From the NCBI GenBank assembly GCA_030619585.1, contig JAUXBD010000076.1, positions 1 to 6,783 of the forward strand: a stretch of DNA of 6,783 nucleotides. The letters are read 5' to 3'. This document shows, piece by piece, positions 1 to 5,997 of this stretch. The notes under the pieces are model-generated. The model did no database searches. It saw nothing but the letters and a program-made list of their open reading frames with translations, and was not told the origin of the DNA. This DNA is from Desulfobacteraceae bacterium (GTDB lineage: Bacteria; Desulfobacterota; Desulfobacteria; Desulfobacterales; SURF-7). Position 1 is the first letter of the stretch. Every line of letters begins with the position of its first letter. Both the position numbers and the translations under genes were made by a program.

Positions 1-26
1 TAAATTTAAAGATGGTAGAAGGTAGC

Positions 27-866
27 ATGTTTAGAAATATAACAATAACACTGGCAATTTTGGTTGTGTCGGCATATGGAAATGCCGTCCCCATGGAAAA
101 CAACCGCCAAGGCTCAATAAAAGTTGTATCATACAATGAACTTTTTACCATCATGCATAAGGCAAAAGGGTACAATCCTGTTGTAACAACAAACGCTTGC
201 CGTTTTCAGACCGAGACCCTTTTGCGCCTTATTAGCTGGGCAAATATATGTTATCCTGAAAACAGATCCCTGTTGATCAGATATAAAGATTGGTTCATGG
301 CTTATCTGGCGACAAATAACTTGAATAAAGAAGATGCTCCTACGTTTATGAAGCTTGCATATAAAAACCACCAGGATATAAAAATTGATCTCATTGATCA
401 TAACAATATAAAAACCCGGCCACGGGACAGGCTCCCCCTTTCTGCCGCAGACATTACTATCTGGTGGCCTAAGACAAAAGGAGCGCCACGCAGTTTCTCC
501 TTTATTGATATGCATTCGGTTCCAAAGCTAAAAGTTGTTAACAAACGAGTTATCACCTACCGACTTCTTGACTTCGGTGATATGGTTGTGTGTGATAAAA
601 TAAAGGGACTTGAAGGAAGGCCTATTTCAGGTCTGCTTGGGCTTATGTTCAGAGTGATAGGGGTTGGCCGTGTGGTAGAGACCAGAATGGCCATATCCGA
701 AGATGGCCTTCAGATCACAAGGGCCTATACTAAAAAAGGGTTGCTTGCTCTAAAAACCACTGTAACCGTTTACCCTGACGGTCATGCGATAAAAGGAGTG
801 CTGCCTGACCGTTTGGACTTAGACGAGATTGCAACTCGTCTAAGTAAACGACTGAAAATAACCTAA
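27..866 (+). CDS. Unrecognised exported protein with N-terminal signal peptide (279 aa)
   Basis: I do not recognise this family and assign no function. The first in-frame ATG is at 12, but the ATG at 27 is preferred: it follows AGAAGG (17-22) with a 4-nt gap and gives a clean signal peptide. That peptide has a short basic start (MFRN), a hydrophobic core (ITITLAILVVSAY) and a plausible signal peptidase I site after GNA, so the mature protein would begin VPMEN. There is no lipobox cysteine, and no other long hydrophobic stretch stands out, so a periplasmic or surface location is inferred. The mature part is mixed alpha/beta in character, with a tryptophan pair in ITIWWPK and a C-terminal half rich in beta-type sequence (MAISEDGLQITRAYTKKG, TVTVYPDGHAIKG). 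Three cysteines (NACRF, NICYP, VVCDK) could form a disulfide. The gene ends 114 nt before rpoN, which has its own promoter, so the two need not be co-regulated. Being an ORF is well supported; its role is unknown. Confidence 0.8.
   Translation: MFRNITITLAILVVSAYGNAVPMENNRQGSIKVVSYNELFTIMHKAKGYNPVVTTNACRFQTETLLRLISWANICYPENRSLLIRYKDWFMAYLATNNLNKEDAPTFMKLAYKNHQDIKIDLIDHNNIKTRPRDRLPLSAADITIWWPKTKGAPRSFSFIDMHSVPKLKVVNKRVITYRLLDFGDMVVCDKIKGLEGRPISGLLGLMFRVIGVGRVVETRMAISEDGLQITRAYTKKGLLALKTTVTVYPDGHAIKGVLPDRLDLDEIATRLSKRLKIT
817..845. repeat. Perfect 11-bp inverted repeat inside the 3' end of the exported-protein gene
   Basis: ACTTAGACGAG (817-827) and CTCGTCTAAGT (835-845) are exact reverse complements around a 7-nt loop, ATTGCAA. 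The repeat lies in coding sequence (residues around LDLDEIATRLSK), 18 nt before the stop codon. The mRNA would form an 11-bp hairpin. No U-run follows, so it is not a standard intrinsic terminator. It could be an mRNA 3'-end stabiliser, or a DNA dyad for a regulator about 55 bp upstream of the rpoN -35 box. The structure is certain; its function is not. Confidence 0.6.
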
Positions 867-900
867 ATTACCACTTTTTGATGCTTTTAGTCACATTGTT

Positions 901-936
901 TTGACATATGACGGTAGATATTCTATTATACGTTAA
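901..936 (+). promoter_or_regulatory. Sigma-70-type promoter for rpoN
   Basis: A perfect -35 hexamer TTGACA (901-906) is followed after exactly 17 nt by TATTAT (924-929), which matches the -10 consensus at five of six positions. Transcription would start near 936, leaving a leader of about 45 nt before the rpoN ATG. This implies rpoN is transcribed on its own by the housekeeping sigma factor. No -24/-12 sigma-54 promoter (GG-N10-GC) is evident in this gap, so autoregulation by that route is not suggested. Confidence 0.72.
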
Positions 937-980
937 AGTAAAATCAAAGGAACTTTTTAAAAGACAGTTCGGATTATAAA

Positions 981-2405
981 ATGGCAATTAATCTACAGTT
1001 ACGACAAGATCTTCGTTTAAGCCAGCAGTTGATCATGACGCCTCAGCTCCAGATGGCTATTAAGCTTCTGCAGCTGAACCGTCTGGAGCTTATGGACAAA
1101 ATAAGCCAGGAGCTGGAGGAGAACCCTGCCTTGGAGGAGACAATAGATACCGTTGTTGATAAAAAACAGGGGGAAGAAAAAAGCGATGAATCCTCAAAAG
1201 AGGTATCAATTGATGAAAAAATAAATGAGGATATCGACTGGAGTAACTATTTAGATGAGTACAGCTCTTTTGGAAGAACCCATTTTGATACAGAACAAAA
1301 AGATACCCCCCAATATGAAGCTTTCATAGCACGTAAGGATTCTTTAGAAGACCACCTGCGCTGGCAGCTACTTATGTCTTCACCCACAGAGGAAGAGAAG
1401 CACATAGGAAGCCTTATCATTGGAAATATCAACAAAGACGGGTACCTTGAAGTCCAAGTTGAAGAAATAGCAAATATGAACGGGTGCCCTGTTAAGCAGA
1501 TTGAAGAGGTACTATCTGTCTTACAGACATTCGATCCAACGGGTGTGTGTGCAAGGGATCTAAGCGAGTGCCTCCTGATACAGGCAAAACACCTGGGCCT
1601 TAATGATCCTGTGATGATAAATATTATTAAGCATCATATCAAAAACCTTGAAAACAAAAACTACAAGACTGTCGCTAGGGATCTGCGAATAAATATTAAA
1701 GAGGTTATTCTGGCCGTTGACGTTATAAAAGCACTTGAACCAAAGCCTGGGCGTGAATTTCTTAATGAACAGCCTCAATATATCACTCCTGATATCTATG
1801 TTTACAGATACGAAGATGAATTTGTAATAATGCTCAATGATGACGGGATGCCACGACTGCGCATAAACCCGTATTACAAAGATGCAATAAAGAAGGGCCA
1901 GAAAATATCCGGCAAAACAAAGGAATACCTGCAGGAAAAAATGCGTTCAGCTTCATGGCTCATAAGAAGCATTCATCAGCGCCAGAAGACCATATACAAG
2001 GTTATGGAAAGTATTTTGAAGTACCAGCGTGACTTCTTTGAAAAAGGGATATCACAATTAAAACCCATGGTGCTTCGTGATGTTGCACAGGATATCAGTA
2101 TGCATGAATCGACAATCAGCCGGGTAACAACCAACAAGTACGCCCACACTCCACAGGGTATTTTTGAGCTGAAATATTTCTTTAACAGCTCCATAAGACG
2201 CTCCTACGGGGGTGAAGTCGCATCGGTAAGTGTACAGGACAAAATCAGGAGGATCGTCGATACTGAAAATCCCAAAAAGCCATACAGTGATGATAAGATC
2301 ACAAAAATTTTACAAGATGACGATATTAATATAGCCAGAAGGACCGTGGCCAAGTACCGGGAAATTCTAGGTATACTATCGTCAAGCAAGCGTAAACAAT
2401 TCTAA
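981..2405 (+). CDS. rpoN: RNA polymerase sigma-54 factor RpoN (474 aa)
   Basis: This is the alternative sigma factor that binds core RNA polymerase, recognises -24/-12 promoters and needs an AAA+ enhancer-binding activator to melt DNA. All regions are visible in order. Region I is at 1-50, rich in Gln and Leu (LSQQLIMTPQLQMAIKLLQL), and is the activator-interaction part. An acidic region II linker covers about 51-100. The core-binding domain spans about 110-300, with the conserved FDPTGVCARDLSECLL (184-199). The helix-turn-helix is at about 366-385 (RDVAQDISMHESTISRVT). The RpoN box ARRTVAKYRE (452-461) reads the -24 element. Length is typical for the family. The ATG at 981 is the only sensible start; its nearest Shine-Dalgarno-like bases (GGA, 971-973) are weak. 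In many proteobacteria rpoN lies with lptA-lptB upstream and hpf and ptsN downstream. None of these is seen here: upstream is an unknown exported protein, downstream a convergent operon. Targets cannot be told from this window. Confidence 0.98.
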   Translation: MAINLQLRQDLRLSQQLIMTPQLQMAIKLLQLNRLELMDKISQELEENPALEETIDTVVDKKQGEEKSDESSKEVSIDEKINEDIDWSNYLDEYSSFGRTHFDTEQKDTPQYEAFIARKDSLEDHLRWQLLMSSPTEEEKHIGSLIIGNINKDGYLEVQVEEIANMNGCPVKQIEEVLSVLQTFDPTGVCARDLSECLLIQAKHLGLNDPVMINIIKHHIKNLENKNYKTVARDLRINIKEVILAVDVIKALEPKPGREFLNEQPQYITPDIYVYRYEDEFVIMLNDDGMPRLRINPYYKDAIKKGQKISGKTKEYLQEKMRSASWLIRSIHQRQKTIYKVMESILKYQRDFFEKGISQLKPMVLRDVAQDISMHESTISRVTTNKYAHTPQGIFELKYFFNSSIRRSYGGEVASVSVQDKIRRIVDTENPKKPYSDDKITKILQDDDINIARRTVAKYREILGILSSSKRKQF

Positions 2406-2422
2406 AAGCCATTTCAAAGCCT

Positions 2423-2482
2423 CCCCTTTTGCCCAATTTCTGCGTCAGGCTCAAGTTTTATACACAGAACGCAAAAAAGGGG
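2423..2482. repeat. Outer inverted repeat sharing the terminator arm
   Basis: CCCCTTTTGC (2423-2432) can pair with GCAAAAAAGGGG (2471-2482), with a 2-nt bulge and about 38 nt between. It copies the 3' arm of the rpoN/hppA terminator (CCCCTTTT, 2500-2507). In an rpoN transcript the GGGG arm could therefore pair with either copy. It may be a decayed duplicate terminator arm; a regulatory role is only possible. Confidence 0.3.
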
Positions 2483-2510
2483 ACCAGCCAATGGCTGATC
2501 CCCTTTTCTT
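2473..2510. terminator. Bidirectional intrinsic terminator between convergent rpoN and hppA
   Basis: AAAAGGGGACCAGCC (2475-2489) pairs with GGCTGATCCCCTTTT (2493-2507) around a 3-nt loop AAT. The result is a 15-position stem with one C/A mismatch (2484 and 2498). On the - strand the stem runs into TTTTTT (complement of 2473-2478), a good U-tract for hppA. On the + strand it runs into TTTTCTT (2504-2510), serviceable for rpoN. It lies 67 nt past the rpoN stop and 33 nt past the hppA stop, so one hairpin probably ends both transcripts. Confidence 0.85.
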
Positions 2511-2543
2511 ATTTTACCTGATTAAGGCTTCTTTAAAATTTCG

Positions 2544-4580
2544 CTACATAAGGAAAGGCACCATAAGAAGCGCAACAACATTCAGGATTTTGATCATCGG
2601 GTTAACAGCAGGTCCGGCTGTATCTTTGTACGGGTCACCTACTGTGTCACCGGTAACAGCTGCCTTGTGAGCATCAGAACCTTTGCCGCCAAGGTTACCG
2701 TCTTCGATGTATTTTTTGGCATTATCCCATGCTGCACCACCTGTTGTCATGGAAATAGCAACAAAAACACCAGTTACAATACTTCCAATAAGAAGTCCGC
2801 CAAGGGCGACCTTGCCGAGAAGCAGGCCGACAATTACAGGAACAACCACCGGCAAAAGCGCAGGCACGATCATCTTTTTAAGAGCAAACTTTGTTACGAT
2901 GTCAACACATGCTGCATAATCCGGTTTAGCTTTACCTTCCATGATTCCTGGAATCTCACGGAACTGACGTCTTACCTCTTCAACAACTGCTCCGCCGGCA
3001 TCACCAACAGCCTTCATGGCTATTGAAGCAAACAGATAAGGAAGAAGACCGCCGATGAACAGGCCAATGAGAACGTCAACACTAGAAAGATCAAACTTTA
3101 TGGTTTCGCCTACTGCACCATGGAGATTAAACTCCATTACATAGCATGAAAAAAGAACCAGGGCTGCAAGAGCCGCAGAACCAATGGCATAACCTTTGGT
3201 TACAGCCTTTGTGGTATTTCCAACAGCGTCAAGAGGATCGGTAACAGCGCGAACGCTTTCATCCATATCAGCCATTTCAGCAATACCGCCTGCATTGTCT
3301 GTGATCGGGCCGTAAGCATCAATAGCAATAACCATACCTGTCATTGAAAGCATTGCCATGGCAGCCATGGCAATCCCGTACAAACCAGCAAAGCTGTCTG
3401 CAAAGTAAATGCTGGCGCAGATTGCAAGAATTGGAGCTGCAGTGGACTGCATGCTGACTGCAAGACCTGAAATAATGTTTGTGCCGTGGCCTGTTGTTGA
3501 GGCTTCAGCAATATCTTTAACAGGTTTGTAAATACCGGTGTAGTATTCTGTGATAATAACGATACTCACTGTAAGGATAAGACCGATAAGTGTGCAGTAA
3601 TAAATATTCATGGCTGAAATTTCGGGAATTCCTGTCATAAACTTGTTGCATGCAAAGTAAAATGCAACTGCTGAAATAATTGCGGCACCAAACATACCTT
3701 TGTAAAGAGCACCCATGATATATCCGCCTGAACCCAGCTTTACAAAAAACATAGCTATGATGGATGCAATAATTGAGATTGCGCCAAGAATCAGCGGGAA
3801 AAGTGTTGCCATTGCAACATCAGGGTAAAGAAGGTTTCCCAAAAGCATTGCGGCAACAGCAGTTACAGCGTATGTTTCAAAAAGGTCAGCGGCCATACCG
3901 GCACAGTCACCAACATTGTCACCAACATTGTCAGCGATTGTCGCAGGGTTTCTTGGATCATCTTCAGGAATACCCGCCTCAACCTTTCCAACAAGGTCAG
4001 CGCCCACATCAGCACCCTTGGTAAAAATTCCGCCGCCAAGACGCGCAAAAATGGATATAAGGCTTCCGCCAAAACCAAGAGCTACAAGAGCAACAACAGC
4101 TTTAGTCCCTGTAACGCCTTGGTTCAGTAGAAAAGCGTAGTAGCCGGCTACAGATGTCAGGGCAAGACCGGCAACGATCATACCGGTAACAGAGCCGCCT
4201 TTAAAAGCCATGGATAGGCCAGCGCCCATGCCGTCTTTGGAAGCTTCAGCAGTTCTGACGTTTGCAATAACAGAAACGCGCATTCCAATATATCCTGCTA
4301 TAAAAGAAGCAATTGCGCCTGTTGCAAAACCGCCTGCTGTTAAAGTACCCATCTTCCATAAAATAACACCAAAAATAACAATACCTGCCACAAACATGCT
4401 TTTCGCCTGGCGATTAAGATAGGCAATCGCGCCCTCTTTGATTGCACTGGCAATCTCAGTCATTTTTTCGTCGCCTGCCGGAGCAGCCTTTACCCTTGCG
4501 GCAATAATAAGTGAATAAATGATTCCAATGATACCTACGATAGTACATGTCAATGGAATGTTTCCCAAAATAGCTTCCAT
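2544..4580 (-). CDS. hppA: Membrane-bound proton-pumping pyrophosphatase, K+-independent type (678 aa)
   Basis: This integral inner-membrane enzyme hydrolyses pyrophosphate to phosphate and pumps ions, in this subclass protons, across the membrane. The protein is almost entirely hydrophobic helices and has normal bacterial length. Catalytic, Mg-PPi-binding motifs are intact: DVGADLVGKVE (191-201), DDPRNP (207-212) with DNVGDNVGD (217-225), DAYGPITDNAGGIAEM (421-436), and the C-terminal KGSDAHKAAVTGDTVGDPYKD block (633-653). The gate glutamate is probably E235 in DLFETY. GNTTKAVT (454-461) carries Lys458 and Thr461, the signature of the K+-independent class; K+-dependent enzymes have Ala and usually Gly there. 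Known K+-independent members are proton pumps, so H+ rather than Na+ transport is inferred. The ATG at 4580 follows a strong GGGAGG (4587-4592) with a 6-nt gap. pth ends 50 nt upstream, and no clear promoter is seen between them, so co-transcription is likely. The gene ends at the shared terminator. Confidence 0.97.
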   Translation of the reverse strand: MEAILGNIPLTCTIVGIIGIIYSLIIAARVKAAPAGDEKMTEIASAIKEGAIAYLNRQAKSMFVAGIVIFGVILWKMGTLTAGGFATGAIASFIAGYIGMRVSVIANVRTAEASKDGMGAGLSMAFKGGSVTGMIVAGLALTSVAGYYAFLLNQGVTGTKAVVALVALGFGGSLISIFARLGGGIFTKGADVGADLVGKVEAGIPEDDPRNPATIADNVGDNVGDCAGMAADLFETYAVTAVAAMLLGNLLYPDVAMATLFPLILGAISIIASIIAMFFVKLGSGGYIMGALYKGMFGAAIISAVAFYFACNKFMTGIPEISAMNIYYCTLIGLILTVSIVIITEYYTGIYKPVKDIAEASTTGHGTNIISGLAVSMQSTAAPILAICASIYFADSFAGLYGIAMAAMAMLSMTGMVIAIDAYGPITDNAGGIAEMADMDESVRAVTDPLDAVGNTTKAVTKGYAIGSAALAALVLFSCYVMEFNLHGAVGETIKFDLSSVDVLIGLFIGGLLPYLFASIAMKAVGDAGGAVVEEVRRQFREIPGIMEGKAKPDYAACVDIVTKFALKKMIVPALLPVVVPVIVGLLLGKVALGGLLIGSIVTGVFVAISMTTGGAAWDNAKKYIEDGNLGGKGSDAHKAAVTGDTVGDPYKDTAGPAVNPMIKILNVVALLMVPFLM

Positions 4581-4630
4581 TTTTTTCCTCCCTAATTAAA
4601 TAAGTTTAAAAGTTTCTAGATCTTAAGACT

Positions 4631-5203
4631 TCAGTTAAATTTGTCCATCCCTTCCTGAATTCCGTTGCAGATCACTGTTACCGCTGCATCCCTGGCCCTT
4701 TTTACTATACATTCAAAGTTCTTTGCTTCAACAGCAGAAAACTTGCCAAGTACGTGGCTTGATACGCCGTTTTGAGCCTGGGGGCGACCGATGCCAATGC
4801 GTATACGGTCAAAATCACCATTGCCAAAAGCATCAATCAAAGATCTTATTCCATTGTGTCCGGCATGCCCTCCTTTCGATTTTATTTTAATTCTTTCATA
4901 AGTGAGATCTATATCGTCATGAATGACCAATATATCCTCACATGGTATACTAAAATAGCTGGCAAGATTTAATGTCGGCGGACCGCTTTTATTCATAAAA
5001 GCCATTGGTTTTGCCAGAATAACATCATGGCTATCTATTATTCCCCTTCCAAACACCACATCAAACTTTTTTTTATCAAGGGGTATTGAAAAAACATCCG
5101 CAATCTCATCAATAACCATAAACCCTGCATTATGACGGGTATTTCCATATCTTTTCCCGGGGTTTCCAAGACCAACAATAAGGGAAACTCTCTTTTGCGA
5201 CAT
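4631..5203 (-). CDS. pth: Peptidyl-tRNA hydrolase (190 aa)
   Basis: This cytoplasmic esterase cuts the bond between peptide and tRNA in peptidyl-tRNAs that drop off ribosomes, freeing tRNA for reuse. The family signature is clear: GLGNPGKRYGNTRHNAG (11-27), with Asn14 and the catalytic His24; KPMAFMNKSG (65-74), with Met70 and Asn71; IHDDIDL (94-100), with Asp96 next to the catalytic His; and GGHAGHNGIRS (111-121), with His116 and Asn117. These align with the E. coli residues N10, H20, M67, N68, D93, H113 and N114. FDRIRIGIGRP is also typical. Length is standard, and the N-terminus starts just before the first beta strand. The Shine-Dalgarno before the ATG is modest (GGGGA, 5208-5212, 4-nt gap). 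rplY ends 102 nt upstream, and this gap holds a possible promoter and two hairpins. Position after prs-rplY is a common bacterial arrangement, and pth is likely in the same operon. Confidence 0.97.
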   Translation of the reverse strand: MSQKRVSLIVGLGNPGKRYGNTRHNAGFMVIDEIADVFSIPLDKKKFDVVFGRGIIDSHDVILAKPMAFMNKSGPPTLNLASYFSIPCEDILVIHDDIDLTYERIKIKSKGGHAGHNGIRSLIDAFGNGDFDRIRIGIGRPQAQNGVSSHVLGKFSAVEAKNFECIVKRARDAAVTVICNGIQEGMDKFN

Positions 5204-5217
5204 ACAATCCCCACGGC

Positions 5218-5265
5218 TCAGGCGGGATTTCCGCTTCGCTCCTGCCAGATATCCATGTCCTTCAT
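5218..5265 (-). other. Possible 15-codon micro-ORF upstream of pth
   Basis: An ATG at 5265-5263 opens a 15-residue frame, MKDMDIWQERSGNPA, ending in TGA at 5220-5218, 14 nt before the pth start. AGGA lies about 6 nt before its ATG. It could be a leader peptide coupled to pth, but it is short, I know of no homologue, and chance is a fair explanation. It lies between two hairpins, and the second overlaps its last third. Confidence 0.2.
5221..5246. repeat. GC-rich hairpin just upstream of pth
   Basis: GGCGGGA (5221-5227) pairs with TCCTGCC (5240-5246), seven pairs including one G-T wobble in the + sense, around a 12-nt loop that itself contains GCTTCGC. In the pth-strand RNA the matching position is an A/C mismatch and the loop carries GCGAAGC, a sequence known for unusually stable mini-hairpins. 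The element is more GC-rich than the surrounding sequence and is not followed by a U-run, so it is not a terminator. It resembles small palindromic interspersed repeats, but copy number cannot be seen from one window. Confidence 0.4.
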
Positions 5266-5295
5266 ACTGGTTCCTGGCTTCTCTTGGACCAGTAT
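5264..5295. repeat. 10-bp inverted repeat at the start of the rplY-pth gap
   Basis: ATACTGGTTCC (5264-5274) pairs with GGACCAGTAT (5286-5295): eight consecutive pairs, a 1-nt bulge at 5272, then two more, around an 11-nt loop. On the pth strand it begins right after the TATAAT box at 5299-5294. It could thus be an operator at a transcription start, or a 5'-leader hairpin that stabilises or gates the pth-hppA message. No U-run follows on the pth strand, so termination is unlikely. Confidence 0.5.
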
Positions 5296-5327
5296 TATAA
5301 TATCCCTATTTTTTTTCTTTATCGGCT
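5287..5327 (-). promoter_or_regulatory. Possible internal promoter for pth-hppA
   Basis: A perfect -10 TATAAT occurs on the - strand at 5299-5294, just after the rplY stop codon. The -35 position, inside the last rplY codons, is poor (ATAAAG at 17 nt, GATAAA at 18 nt, against TTGACA). The hexamer sits within the AT palindrome TATTATAATA (5293-5302), which can arise by chance. If real, it would allow pth and hppA to be expressed apart from prs-rplY. Confidence 0.33.
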
Positions 5328-5989
5328 TTGGGAGCTTCATCTTCAGTGCTCTCTTCGCCATCTTCGCCCTCTTCGCCTTCTTCGCCTTCGATCTCCTCAC
5401 CTTCTTCAGGCTCTTCAATCACTTCCTGTTTAGGTGCAACCACTGTAAGCACAGTGAAATTAACATCAGCATTTATCTCAACACCATCTTCAAGTGGAAT
5501 TTCCTTAACATGAACAGAATCCCCGACATCAAGATCGGTAATGTCAATCACAATAGCCTCAGGTATGGAAATGGGTAAACAAAACACCTCAAGGTCGCGC
5601 CTTACAATATTCAAAACTCCGCCCAGCTCAACGCCTTTAGACATTCCGGTAACCTCAACAGGCACTTTAACCTTTATCTTTATATCCATGTCAATTTCAT
5701 AAAAATCAGCATGGAGAAAACTCTTTGAAAGAGGATCAACCTGCAGCTCTTTTATCATCACTGACCTGGCTTTTTTTTCATCATCGCCAATAAAAAGACT
5801 TACAAGCTGCTGGCTGCTTTTACTTTTTTTTAGCATATGTTCCATTTCAATAGCGTTAACTGAAAGTGAAACAGTATCTGTTTTGGGGCTATAAAGCACA
5901 GCCGGGAAAAAACCGTCCCGCCTGAGTACCCGCGCAGGGCCCTTACCTTTTGTTCCTCTTTTATATGCTTTAAGTTCGAATAGTTCCAA
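5306..5989 (-). CDS. rplY: Large ribosomal subunit protein bL25, CTC type with acidic tail (227 aa)
   Basis: This protein binds 5S rRNA in the large ribosomal subunit; long forms are also called general stress protein Ctc. Residues 1 to about 95 are the 5S-binding domain, with the typical start ELKAYKRGTKGKGPARVLRRDGFFPAVLY and the conserved QVDPLSKSFLHADFYEID block. Residues about 100-186 form the C-terminal beta domain (VPVEVTGMSKGVELGGVLN, DITDLDVGDSVHVKEIPL). Residues 190-227 are a very acidic tail built of GEE/GED steps and ending in lysines (KADKEKK). The start codon is TTG (5989-5987), chosen because TAAGGAGG ends 8 nt upstream and because it gives the family N-terminus; no upstream ATG is plausible. 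Only 32 nt separate it from prs, so co-transcription is near certain. The tail is longer and more repetitive than in the short E. coli protein (about 94 aa), but similar tails occur in other long bL25s. Confidence 0.96.
   Translation of the reverse strand: MELFELKAYKRGTKGKGPARVLRRDGFFPAVLYSPKTDTVSLSVNAIEMEHMLKKSKSSQQLVSLFIGDDEKKARSVMIKELQVDPLSKSFLHADFYEIDMDIKIKVKVPVEVTGMSKGVELGGVLNIVRRDLEVFCLPISIPEAIVIDITDLDVGDSVHVKEIPLEDGVEINADVNFTVLTVVAPKQEVIEEPEEGEEIEGEEGEEGEDGEESTEDEAPKADKEKK
5352..5386 (-). repeat. 9-nt tandem repeat coding the acidic tail of bL25
   Basis: On the + strand TCTTCGCC recurs at 5352, 5361, 5370 and 5379 with a strict 9-nt period, the ninth base varying (A, C, T). On the coding strand each unit is GGCGAAGA plus one base, giving the Gly-Glu-Glu/Asp steps of the tail. 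Because the unit is a multiple of three, slippage would change tail length without a frameshift. Confidence 0.8.
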
Positions 5990-5997
5990 AGGACTTG

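Noticed and set aside
129..515. 128-codon open frame on the - strand opposite the exported-protein gene
   Set aside because: It lies wholly within a better-supported gene that has a signal peptide and ribosome binding site. Its own sequence has no recognisable domain or translation signal. Treated as an antisense shadow.
3773..4140. Several overlapping open frames on both strands inside hppA
   Set aside because: They overlap the conserved catalytic block of hppA and have low-complexity Gln/His or Pro/Ala composition expected from reading that block in other frames.
4581..4630. Promoter in the pth-hppA gap
   Set aside because: The gap is AT-rich with small palindromes (TCTAGA, TCTTAAGA), but no -35/-10 pair with proper spacing is convincing, so none is annotated.
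5218..5418. 66-codon lysine/arginine-rich - strand frame overlapping the 3' end of rplY
   Set aside because: Its basic composition is the frame-shifted reading of the GEE-coding tandem repeat and lysine codons of the bL25 tail. Only its final 16 codons, outside rplY, are kept as a weak micro-ORF candidate.
5132..5578. 148-codon Phe-rich + strand frame across pth, the gap and rplY
   Set aside because: It is the complement of Glu/Lys-rich coding sequence, which reads as Phe/Leu/Ser. It spans two genes on the other strand and has no support as a gene.
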